From positions 620,001-684,000 of the forward strand of contig JAXMEL010000001.1 of the NCBI GenBank assembly GCA_046348365.1: DNA of 64,000 nucleotides, written 5' to 3'. The stretch comes from JAEUPI01 sp046348365. GTDB lineage: Bacteria > Pseudomonadota > Gammaproteobacteria > Burkholderiales > Burkholderiaceae_C. The position numbers were made by a program, and so were the translations under genes. A model generated the notes under the pieces. That model did no database searches, was not told the DNA's origin, and saw only the letters and a list, made by a program, of their open reading frames with translations. The stretch's first letter is position 1, and the number at the start of each line of letters is the position of its first letter. This document shows positions 10,301-17,882 of the stretch, in pieces.

Positions 10301-10990
10301 TCACTTCGATTCGAGGTAGGCCGCGAGCGCGACGATCTCGTCGTCGGCGAGTTCCTTGATCAGGCCGTGCATCACCGGCGACGCACGCAGCTTGTGCCGG
10401 ATGGCCTGCAGCTGGATGAACAGGTACTGCGCGTGCTGGCCGGCCAGGCGCGGAAACACCGCGAGCCCTTCGGCATTCGCACCGTGGCAGCCGGCGCAGG
10501 CCGGCAGGCCGCGCTCGGGGCTGCCCTTGTCGAACAGCACGCGGCCCTTGGCGATGGCGGCGGCGTCGGCGACGGCGCCGGCGGCGGGGCCGCTGGCCGG
10601 CGTCTGCGACGCGTAGTACTCGGCCAGCGCGGTCACCACGTCGTCGCTCAGCAGCGCGGCCACGCCCCACATGGTCTCGTGCGCGGCGGGCTCGCCGCGC
10701 GTGTGAGCGCGAAAGGCCTTGAGCTGCACCTCGATGTAGGCCTTCTGCTGCCCGGCCAGGCGCGGAATGCGCGGGTTCTCGCCGCGGCCCTGCGCGCCGT
10801 GGCAGGTCACGCACAGCTGCGTGGCGAGCTTCTGCGCGGCCTCGCGCGTGGCGGCGTCGGGCGCGGCGTGGGCGGGCGGCATCAGCCCCGCGGCGGCGAG
10901 CACGACCAGCGAGGCCGCGGCGGCGGCCGCCACGGCCCCCGGCCGCCGGCGGATCGACACGGCCGCTGGGGCCGCTGGGCGTGGACGCAT
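10301..10990 (-). CDS. Dihaem cytochrome c4-type protein
   Basis: 229 residues. After a signal peptide (hydrophobic stretch ending PAHA at about residue 42) two cytochrome c domains follow, with haem motifs CVTCH and CAGCH. Each is followed by PRLAGQ and a downstream Met region (HETMWG; SPVMHG) that could supply the sixth ligand. This tandem arrangement is that of periplasmic cytochrome c4, which shuttles electrons to terminal oxidases. The signal region is long and Arg-rich. Located 70 bp after the end of the enolase-like gene on the same strand, so possibly the last but one gene of that series. Confidence 0.9.
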   Translation of the reverse strand: MRPRPAAPAAVSIRRRPGAVAAAAAASLVVLAAAGLMPPAHAAPDAATREAAQKLATQLCVTCHGAQGRGENPRIPRLAGQQKAYIEVQLKAFRAHTRGEPAAHETMWGVAALLSDDVVTALAEYYASQTPASGPAAGAVADAAAIAKGRVLFDKGSPERGLPACAGCHGANAEGLAVFPRLAGQHAQYLFIQLQAIRHKLRASPVMHGLIKELADDEIVALAAYLESK

Positions 10991-11060
10991 CGGACTCTCC
11001 TCGTGACTTGATGGTGCCGCGGCCCCGTTGCAGCGCGATCGGGCCGGCCGCGAGTGTGCC

Positions 11061-12371
11061 TCAACGGCTGCGGCCGAGCACGCCCGCGCCGGCGAAGCGC
11101 CCGCGCGGGCCGAGCCGCTCCTCGATGCGCAGCACCTCGTTCCACTTGGCCATGCGCTCGCCGCGCGCGAACGAACCCACCTTGAGCTGGCCGACCTGCC
11201 AGCCGATGGCCAGGTGGACGATGGTGGTGTCTTCGGTCTCGCCGCTGCGCGCGCTCATGATGCCGGCATAACCGAGCTGTCGCGCGGCCTGTCGGCACTG
11301 CAGCGTCTCGCTCAGCGTGCCGCGCTGGTTGGGCTTGAGCAGCACGCAGTTGGCCGCGCCAGCCGCCGCGGCATGGCGCAGCAGCGCCGCGCTGGAGACG
11401 AGCAGGTCGTCGCCGACGATCTGCAGCTTGCCGCCGGCGGCCTGGGTGAAGCGGGCAAAGCCGTCGAGGTCGTCTTCGGCCAGCGGATCCTCGATGCTGA
11501 CGATCGGGAACTTCTCGGTCCAGCGGAACAGCAGCTCGATCATGCCGTCGGTGTCGAGCGTGCGCTTGTCGAGGCCGAGCTTGTACTGCCCGCCCCGGCC
11601 GAACTCGCTGGCCGCCACGTCGAGCGCGATCGCCACCTGCTCGCCCGGCGCGAAGCCGGCGCGCTCGATGGCGATCACCAGCGATTCGAGCGCCTGCTCG
11701 TTGCTGTTGAACACCGGCCACCAGCCGCCTTCGTCGGCCACGCCGAACGAGGCGCCGCGCTGGTGCATCAGCAGCCCGGCGTGACGATAGACCTCGGCCG
11801 TCCACTCGATGGCCTGCGTGAAGCTGCGCGCGCCGGGGCAGACGACCATGAAGTCCTGCACGTCGGTGCGCCGCCCGGCATGCGCGCCGCCGCCGAAGAT
11901 CTGGATCTGCGGCAGCGGCAGCGTGGTGGCGTCGGCGCCGCCGAGGTAGTGGTACAGCGGCACGCCGTGCGCGGCCGCTGCGGCGTGCGCCACCGCCATC
12001 GACACCGCCAGCGTGGCGTTGGCGCCGATGCGGCTCTTGTTGGGCGTGTCGTCGAGCTCGACCAGGCGCTCGTCGATCGCCGCCTGGTCGTCGGCCGCCT
12101 GGCCGAGCACGGTGCGCGCGATCTCACCGTTGACGTGGGCCACGGCCTGCATCACGTCCATGCCGCCGAGCGCGGTGCCGCCGTCGCGCAGCTCCAATGC
12201 CTCGCGCGTGCCGCGGCTGGCCCCGGCCGGCACGATGGCGCGGCCGCTGGCGCCGCCTTGCAGCCGCACCTCGGCCTCCACGGTGGGGCGGCCGCGGCTG
12301 TCCCACACGCGGCGCGCGTGCACGAAGCGGATCTCGGTGCCGTTGTTCAGCAGGGCAGGTGATGTGCTCAT
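11061..12371 (-). CDS. Enolase paralogue with altered active site
   Basis: 436 residues, full enolase length. Metal ligands are present (D251 in ALDVAASEF, E294 in SIEDP, D321 in GDDLL), as are the general acid/base pair (E214 in DEGG, K346 in LLKPNQ), H164 and K397. Two active-site positions differ from classical enolase: the SHRSGET motif reads SARSGET (A374 instead of His), and the QEFM motif reads QDFM (D173 instead of Glu). The lid loop reads AGASRG instead of SGASTG. The fold and metal site are thus intact but the substrate pocket is changed. Its start overlaps the stop of the kinase-like gene by ATGA, so the two are translationally coupled. It may be a real 2-phosphoglycerate enolase, but a different substrate is more likely. 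Confidence 0.85.
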   Translation of the reverse strand: MSTSPALLNNGTEIRFVHARRVWDSRGRPTVEAEVRLQGGASGRAIVPAGASRGTREALELRDGGTALGGMDVMQAVAHVNGEIARTVLGQAADDQAAIDERLVELDDTPNKSRIGANATLAVSMAVAHAAAAAHGVPLYHYLGGADATTLPLPQIQIFGGGAHAGRRTDVQDFMVVCPGARSFTQAIEWTAEVYRHAGLLMHQRGASFGVADEGGWWPVFNSNEQALESLVIAIERAGFAPGEQVAIALDVAASEFGRGGQYKLGLDKRTLDTDGMIELLFRWTEKFPIVSIEDPLAEDDLDGFARFTQAAGGKLQIVGDDLLVSSAALLRHAAAAGAANCVLLKPNQRGTLSETLQCRQAARQLGYAGIMSARSGETEDTTIVHLAIGWQVGQLKVGSFARGERMAKWNEVLRIEERLGPRGRFAGAGVLGRSR

Positions 12372-13429
12372 CGCGCGATCTCGTCGAACCAGGCAGCGCG
12401 CACGGCCGCCAACGTCGAGTGTGCGGGCCTGCGCGCAGGCGGCGATGATGCCGCATCCGCTGTGCTGCCACGTTGCGCTGCGAGCAATGCACGTGCGCAG
12501 CGGCGCACCGGTGCGCGCTGCTCGTCGGTGCCGAGGTATTCCACCGGCGACTTGCCGTCCACGCGCGCGAGCAGCAGGCCCGGCAGCAGCGCGGCGGCGC
12601 GGGCCTCGAGCGCGGCCGGCGCTTCCCAGTCCACGCGGTGCAGGTAGGCGGCGGCGAGCGCGTCGAAGCAGCGGCCGAAGCCGTCGCGCGCCGCCGGCGT
12701 CCACAGGCACTTGAGCAGCAGGTGGTTGAGGCAGAACGCGAGGTCGAACGCCGGGTCGCCCCACCAGGCGCATTCGGCGTCGAGCAGCACCGGGCCTTGC
12801 GCGCCGACGAGGATGTTCTTCGGGCTCACGTCACCATGCACGAGCGCCAGCTTGTGCGCCTGCGTCTGCGCCACCAGGCCGCGCAGCACGTCGGCCAGGT
12901 CCGGGTGGCGCGCGGCGGTGGCGAGCAGATAGGGTTCGAGCCGGATGTCGAAGAAGATCGCATCGGTGTCGAACTGCGCCGCCAGCTCGGGCCGCGCGGC
13001 CGTGTAGGCATGGATGCGCGCGAGCGTGTCACCCACCGCGGCGGCGGTGGCGGCATCGGCCTGGCCGTCGCGCAACTGCGCCTTCCACAGTGGGTGCGCT
13101 GCGGGGTCGAGCCACGCCATCACCAGCACGCCGAGCGCGGCATGCTGGCCGCGCAGCGCCGGCACGCTGCCGGGCACGGCCTGCTGCGCCACCGCCATGT
13201 AGCGCGCCTCGTAGCGGTTGCGCTCGATCGGTGCGTGCCACTCGGCCGCCACGCGCAGCGTCGGCAACGCGCGCTTGGCGCACAGCGCAGCACCATCGGC
13301 CTCGACGTACCAGATGTCGCTCGACACGCCACCAACCAGTGGCCGGCCGCGGAGCGGCCCGCGCGCCAGGCCCAGCTCGGCGAACGCCTGGCCGAATTCC
13401 GGCGGCACGGCCTGCAGCGGCTCGCTCAT
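12368..13429 (-). CDS. APH-family phosphotransferase (small-molecule kinase)
   Basis: About 353 residues of the aminoglycoside phosphotransferase/choline kinase fold. The catalytic loop is LVHGDVSPKNILV and the metal-binding motif LLDAECAWWGDPAFDLAF. The N-terminal lobe has GGVSSDIWYVE and CAKRAL for nucleotide binding. Such enzymes phosphorylate hydroxyl groups of small metabolites; nothing here points to antibiotic resistance. Overlap of 4 bp (ATGA) with the enolase paralogue downstream suggests that both act in one pathway. A GTG ten codons upstream, within the end of the reductase gene, is an alternative start. Confidence 0.82.
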   Translation of the reverse strand: MSEPLQAVPPEFGQAFAELGLARGPLRGRPLVGGVSSDIWYVEADGAALCAKRALPTLRVAAEWHAPIERNRYEARYMAVAQQAVPGSVPALRGQHAALGVLVMAWLDPAAHPLWKAQLRDGQADAATAAAVGDTLARIHAYTAARPELAAQFDTDAIFFDIRLEPYLLATAARHPDLADVLRGLVAQTQAHKLALVHGDVSPKNILVGAQGPVLLDAECAWWGDPAFDLAFCLNHLLLKCLWTPAARDGFGRCFDALAAAYLHRVDWEAPAALEARAAALLPGLLLARVDGKSPVEYLGTDEQRAPVRRCARALLAAQRGSTADAASSPPARRPAHSTLAAVRAAWFDEIAR

Positions 13430-13451
13430 CGCCTCGGCGCTGCGCTCTCGC

Positions 13452-14405
13452 TCAGCCACCGTCGCGGCCCGACTCCACCAGCTTCACCAGCGCATGCAGC
13501 GTGCGGTTCACCGGCGTGGCGATGCCCAACTCGGCGCCGCGCTGCGCCACGTAGCCGTTGAGGTGGTCGATCTCGCTGCGCTTGCCGCGCGCCATGTCCT
13601 GCGCGGTCGACGACAGCTGCGCCGGCATCGCCGGCGCGATCTTCTCCATCGCGGCCAGCGCCGCGTCGAGCGGCAGCGCCACGCCCTCGGCCTGCGCCAC
13701 GGCGACCACCTCGCGCACCACGTCGCGCATCACGGCCACCACCTCGGGTTGCGCCGCCATGCGGCCGTAGGGCAGCTGCGTCAGGCCGGAGATGGCGTTA
13801 TAGGCGCAGTTCACGTTGAGCTTGCTCCACAGCTCGACCATCACGTCGGCCGAAACCTTGACCGGCACCTGCGCCGTCGCGAACAGCGCAGCCACGTCGC
13901 GCAAGCGCGCCTGCAGCGCGGCATCGGCGGCGTCGGCTGCGGTGAGCGGGCCGATCACCAGGTCACCGCGCCCGAAATGCCTGACCACGCCCGGCTCGGG
14001 CATCGCGGTGGCCACGTAGACCACCGTCGGCACCACGCGGGCGCGCGTCGCGCGCGCGATCAGCGGCGGGTTGTCGACGCCGTTCTGCAGGCTCAGCACC
14101 AGCGCGCCGGGCGCGAGGTGCGGCGCGAGCTGCGCCGCGGCGGCGGCGGTGTCGGTGGACTTGACGCAGAAGAGCACCAGGTCGGCGCCCGCCGCGGCCG
14201 ACATCACCGTGCTCGCGGCCACGCGCACCGCGTGCACCGCGCCGCCTTTGTGCACGTGCAGGCCGCGCTGCTCGATCGCCTGCGCATGCGCCTGGCGGCC
14301 GATCAGCGTCACGCGGTGGCCGGCCATGGCCAGCATGGCGCCGAAGTAGCTGCCCACCGCGCCGGCGCCGACGACCGCGATGTGCTGGAACGCGGAGCTG
14401 CTCAT
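13452..14405 (-). CDS. Ketopantoate reductase (ApbA/PanE) family protein
   Basis: 317 residues. The Rossmann motif AVVGAGAVGSYFGAMLA is at the N-terminus, followed by FCVKSTDT and LQNGVDN, and the C-terminal helical domain carries KLNVNCAYNAISGLT and SSTAQDMARGKRSEIDHLNG, including the Lys, Asn and Ser-Glu positions typical of 2-dehydropantoate 2-reductases. It would reduce 2-dehydropantoate with NADPH, but many paralogues act on other 2-oxo acids, and the operon context (kinase, enolase-like protein) makes a non-pantothenate substrate possible. A strong ribosome site (GGAGGATC) precedes the ATG. The gene follows the serine hydrolase by 22 bp. Confidence 0.85.
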   Translation of the reverse strand: MSSSAFQHIAVVGAGAVGSYFGAMLAMAGHRVTLIGRQAHAQAIEQRGLHVHKGGAVHAVRVAASTVMSAAAGADLVLFCVKSTDTAAAAAQLAPHLAPGALVLSLQNGVDNPPLIARATRARVVPTVVYVATAMPEPGVVRHFGRGDLVIGPLTAADAADAALQARLRDVAALFATAQVPVKVSADVMVELWSKLNVNCAYNAISGLTQLPYGRMAAQPEVVAVMRDVVREVVAVAQAEGVALPLDAALAAMEKIAPAMPAQLSSTAQDMARGKRSEIDHLNGYVAQRGAELGIATPVNRTLHALVKLVESGRDGG

Positions 14406-14427
14406 CGTGAGATCCTCCGTGCCGGGT

Positions 14428-15699
14428 TCAGCGCGCGCGGCGCAGCTCGGTCATCGCGCCGTAGACGAGGTCGCCCATCTGCTCGCGGTAGAGCTTGCGG
14501 ATCTCGCCCGGCGCCGCGGTGCCGACCACCACCACGAGGCGCTCGCGCGGGTCGGCCCAGAACTGCGTGCCGTTGGCGCCGTTCCAGGTGAAGTCGCCGG
14601 TGCTGCCGGGCGTGGCGGCCACGCCGTCGTGCAGGCGCACGGCCACGCCGAGGCCGAAGCCGTAGCCCTCGCGGTGCGGCTCGATGGCGGCGACCTGATT
14701 CCTGATCGCCGGGCCGAGGTGGTCGCTCGTCATCCACGCCACCGTCTTCGCGCCCAGCACGCGCTGGCCGTCGAGCGCGCCGCCGTCGACGAGCATCTGG
14801 CCGAAGCGCAGGTAGTCGCCCATGGTGCCGAAGGCGCAACCGCCGCCGCAGTCGAACTTGTTCTTCGTCTCCAGGCTGCCGATGCGCTGCGGCTTGCCGG
14901 TGAGCGGGTCGGTCGGCAGCGGCCGCGCGATGCGCGCGCGCTTGTCGGCCGGCACCTCGAAGTAGGTGTCGGCCATGCCGAGCTTGCGCCAGATGTTGTC
15001 GCGCAGGAAATCGTTCAAGCGCTGGCCGCTGACCTTCTCGACCACCAACCCCAGCACGTCGACCGAGAAGCTGTAGTCCCACACCGTGCCCGGCTGGTGT
15101 AGCAGCGGCAGCGACGCGAGCTTGGCGATGAACTCGTCGCCGCTGTAGGCCGCCGCGGCCGCCGCCGAGCCGGCCGGGTACAGCTTGTGCAGCGGCGTGT
15201 CGCCGCGGCTGCCGTAGGTGAGGCCCGAGGTGTGACGCATCAGGTCGTGGATGCGGATCGGCCGCGCCGGCTGCAACGTGATGTCGCCGCCGCCGGCACC
15301 GACGACGCCGACGTTCATCTTCGCGAACGCGGGGAAGTAGTCCGCGAGCGGCGAGGCCAGCGGCAGCCGGCCCTGCTCGTTGAGCACCAGCGCGCCGACG
15401 CTGACCATGATCTTCGTCATCGACGCGAGCTGGAAGATCGCATCCGCGGGCATCGGCGTGCCGGCCGCCTTGTCGAGAAAGCCGTAGGCCTTGTGGTGCA
15501 CGAGCTTGCCGTCGCGCGCGATCGCCACCACGGCGCCGGGCACGCGGTTGGCCTGGATCTCGCGCGCCCAGAACGCGTCGATGCGCGCCAGCCCTTCGGC
15601 CGAGAAGCCGGCGGCCTCGGGCGCCACGGCGGGCAGCGGCTGCGCGCGGGCCAGCGCGGCGATGCCCATCGCGAGAGCGAACCAGACCAGGCGACGCAT
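14428..15699 (-). CDS. Serine hydrolase of the beta-lactamase/EstB family
   Basis: 423 residues with a signal peptide (RRLVWFALAMGIAALARAQ). The active-site serine motif is SMTK (SxxK), the second motif is YSF in WDYSFSVDVLG, and there is a G-rich strand near the C-terminus (GSTGDFTWNGANGTQFW). This is the class C beta-lactamase fold used by esterases and D-peptidases such as EstB; an esterase or amidase role outside the cytoplasm is likely. The start was placed at the second ATG because GAGGAATC lies seven to eight bases upstream of it, while the ATG five codons earlier has no such site. First gene of the series leading to the enolase paralogue. Confidence 0.85.
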   Translation of the reverse strand: MRRLVWFALAMGIAALARAQPLPAVAPEAAGFSAEGLARIDAFWAREIQANRVPGAVVAIARDGKLVHHKAYGFLDKAAGTPMPADAIFQLASMTKIMVSVGALVLNEQGRLPLASPLADYFPAFAKMNVGVVGAGGGDITLQPARPIRIHDLMRHTSGLTYGSRGDTPLHKLYPAGSAAAAAAYSGDEFIAKLASLPLLHQPGTVWDYSFSVDVLGLVVEKVSGQRLNDFLRDNIWRKLGMADTYFEVPADKRARIARPLPTDPLTGKPQRIGSLETKNKFDCGGGCAFGTMGDYLRFGQMLVDGGALDGQRVLGAKTVAWMTSDHLGPAIRNQVAAIEPHREGYGFGLGVAVRLHDGVAATPGSTGDFTWNGANGTQFWADPRERLVVVVGTAAPGEIRKLYREQMGDLVYGAMTELRRAR

Positions 15700-15780
15700 C
15701 GTTCGATTCCTCATGCTGCGGTCGAAGGCGGCACTGTACGCTGCCGGATGATGTCGGCCCCTCGGCGCGCACGCGCCGGC

Positions 15781-16662
15781 TCAGCCGAAGGCCAGCGCAA
15801 CCACGCCGCCGGCCATGCACGCCGCGCCGAGCAGCCGCGCGCCGCGGTCGGCCTCGCCGAGCAGGCGGCCGCCGATCAGCGCCGCGAACAGCATCGACAC
15901 CTCGCGCGCCGGCGCCACGTGCGACAGCGGCGCGATCTGCACCGCGTAGAGCACCAGCACGTAGCCGAGCGGGCTGATCAGCGCCAGCACGAGCGCCGCC
16001 TTCCACTGCACGCGCGCCTCGCGCACGAAGCCGGCGCGGTCGCGCAGCGCCTGCGGCAGCATGAACGGGATGCGCAGCGCGTTGCCCATGTAGTCGACCA
16101 GGATCGGCGAGATCAGCAGCACCTTCACCGCATAGCCGTCGATCACCGTGTAGAGCGCGATCAGCGCGCCGGTGAGCGCGCCCCAGGCCAGGCCGGCGCG
16201 AACGCGCGCGCGATCGATGCCGCCGTGCGCGCGCTGCCACAGTGCCGGGCCGCCGGCGATCAGCACGATGCCGGCGGTGATGGCCAGCACGCCGGCCACG
16301 CCGGTGGCGGTGAGCGCCTCGCCGAGCACGATCACCGCGGCCGCCGAACTCAGCAGCGGCCCGGTGCCGCGCGCCACAGGGTAGACCACGGTGAGGTCCG
16401 CCGCACGATAGCCGGCCAGCAGCGCGCTGAAGTACACCAGGTGCGCCAGGCCGCTGGCCAGCACCGCGGCCCATTGCCGCCAGCCGAAACCGCCGAGATC
16501 GCGCCAGGCCAGCCACAGCCCGAGCGGTGACCACACCACCACGATCATCAGCGCGCCCATCAGCACGAAGTGCGCGCCGCCGCCGGACTTCTTGGCGACG
16601 AAGTTCCACGTGGCATGCAGCAGCGCCGCGATCAGCACCAGGGCGAGAGCGGTGACAGGCAT
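15781..16662 (-). CDS. EamA/DMT family transporter
   Basis: 293 residues with about ten hydrophobic helices in two homologous halves. Each half has an EamA signature, the first with VVYPVARGTGPLLSSAAAVIVLGE and the second with HVAPAREVSMLFAALIGGRLLGE. Members export or import amino acids, nucleosides or other metabolites across the inner membrane; substrate unknown. It is divergent from the asparaginase gene with a 66-bp gap, which may hint at amino-acid transport but does not prove it. It is 66 bp upstream of the serine hydrolase gene on the same strand. Confidence 0.85.
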   Translation of the reverse strand: MPVTALALVLIAALLHATWNFVAKKSGGGAHFVLMGALMIVVVWSPLGLWLAWRDLGGFGWRQWAAVLASGLAHLVYFSALLAGYRAADLTVVYPVARGTGPLLSSAAAVIVLGEALTATGVAGVLAITAGIVLIAGGPALWQRAHGGIDRARVRAGLAWGALTGALIALYTVIDGYAVKVLLISPILVDYMGNALRIPFMLPQALRDRAGFVREARVQWKAALVLALISPLGYVLVLYAVQIAPLSHVAPAREVSMLFAALIGGRLLGEADRGARLLGAACMAGGVVALAFG

Positions 16663-16728
16663 GCGGCGATTGTCGCGGCGCGCGTTGCGGCTACAGTCGC
16701 GGCTTGCGGCCAGGCACCTTCGCACGCG

Positions 16729-17775
16729 ATGAACCCCGAGCTCGTCCACGCCACCCGCGGCGGCATCGTCGAATCCACGCACCGCGGCGCGCTCGCCGTC
16801 GTCGATGCCGACGGCGCCAGCGTGTGCGTCGTCGGCGACGTGCAGCGGCCGGTGTTCCCGCGCTCGGCCGTCAAGGTGCTGCAGGCGCTGCCGCTGGTGG
16901 CCAGCGGCGCGGCGGAAGACTTCGGCCTCACCGACGAAGAGCTGGCGCTGGCCTGCGCGTCGCACGGCGCCGAGCCGCGCCACATCGCCGCCGCGCGCTC
17001 GATGCTGGCCAAGGCCGGCCTCGACGAGACGGCGCTCGAATGCGGCGCGCACTGGCCCGGCCAGGAGGCGGCGCACCGCGAACTCGCCCGTGCGGTGCAA
17101 ACGCCTTCGGCGATCCACAACAACTGCTCGGGCAAGCACGCCGGGTTTCTCTGCGTCGGCTGCCTGATGGCGCGCCGCGCCGGCGCCGACCCGCGCGCCT
17201 TCGTGCGCGGCTACGTGCAGCGCGACCATCCGGTGATGCAACGCATCAGCGCCGCGCTCGCCGAGGCCACCGGCTGCGACCTCGACCACGCGCCGGTGGG
17301 CATCGACGGCTGCTCGATCCCCACCTACGGCATCCCGCTGAAGAACCTCGCCGCGGCCTTCGCGCGCGTGGGCACCGAGCTCGGCCTGAGCGCCGAGCAT
17401 GCGGCCGCGGCGCGGCGGCTGCGCGCCGCGGTGGCCCGCGCGCCGCTGTTCGTGGCCGGCACCGGCCGCTTCGACACGCGCGTGATGGAGCGCCTGGGCG
17501 AGCGCGTGTTCTGCAAGGTCGGCGCCGAGGGTGTGTACTGCGCGGCGCTGCCCGAGCAGGGGCTCGGCGTGGCGATCAAGATCGACGACGGCAACACCGC
17601 GCGCGCGGCCGAGGTGGTGATGGCCGCGGTGATCGAGTCGCTGGTGCGGCTGGAGCGCGACGAGCGCGAATTCATGCACGGCTTGTCCGACGTCACGCTG
17701 AAGAACTGGAACGGCATCGAGGTCGGTGCGCTCAAGGCGAGCGCGGTGCTGCGCGACACGCTCGCCTCCTGCTGA
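16729..17775 (+). CDS. L-asparaginase of the Rhizobium etli (class 3, AnsA) type
   Basis: 348 residues of the asparaginase family that is unrelated to the E. coli type I/II enzymes. Recognisable pieces are ATRGGIVESTHRGALAVVD, FPRSAVKVLQALPLVASGA, LACASHGAEPRH, NNCSGKHAGFLCV, HAPVGIDGCSIPTYGIPL and a final VAIKIDDGNTARA. The SGKHAG block carries the Ser/Lys/Cys positions thought to form the active site. It should hydrolyse L-asparagine to aspartate and ammonia in the cytoplasm (no signal peptide). The start codon was taken at MNPELVHATRGGIVES, which matches the usual N-terminus of the family. Confidence 0.88.
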   Translation: MNPELVHATRGGIVESTHRGALAVVDADGASVCVVGDVQRPVFPRSAVKVLQALPLVASGAAEDFGLTDEELALACASHGAEPRHIAAARSMLAKAGLDETALECGAHWPGQEAAHRELARAVQTPSAIHNNCSGKHAGFLCVGCLMARRAGADPRAFVRGYVQRDHPVMQRISAALAEATGCDLDHAPVGIDGCSIPTYGIPLKNLAAAFARVGTELGLSAEHAAAARRLRAAVARAPLFVAGTGRFDTRVMERLGERVFCKVGAEGVYCAALPEQGLGVAIKIDDGNTARAAEVVMAAVIESLVRLERDEREFMHGLSDVTLKNWNGIEVGALKASAVLRDTLASC

Positions 17776-17882
17776 GCGCCGCTGCCGCCGCCGTGCACTT
17801 TGCACGGCGCGCGGCCTGCGGCCGGTGCCGGCACCATCAATGCCGCGGCGGGGCTGCCGATGCCGGTTCGGATGCCCTCCCG

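Noticed and set aside
12368..13429. APH-type protein as an aminoglycoside resistance gene
   Set aside because: Operon context and 4-bp overlap with the enolase paralogue point to metabolism; the APH fold alone does not show resistance.
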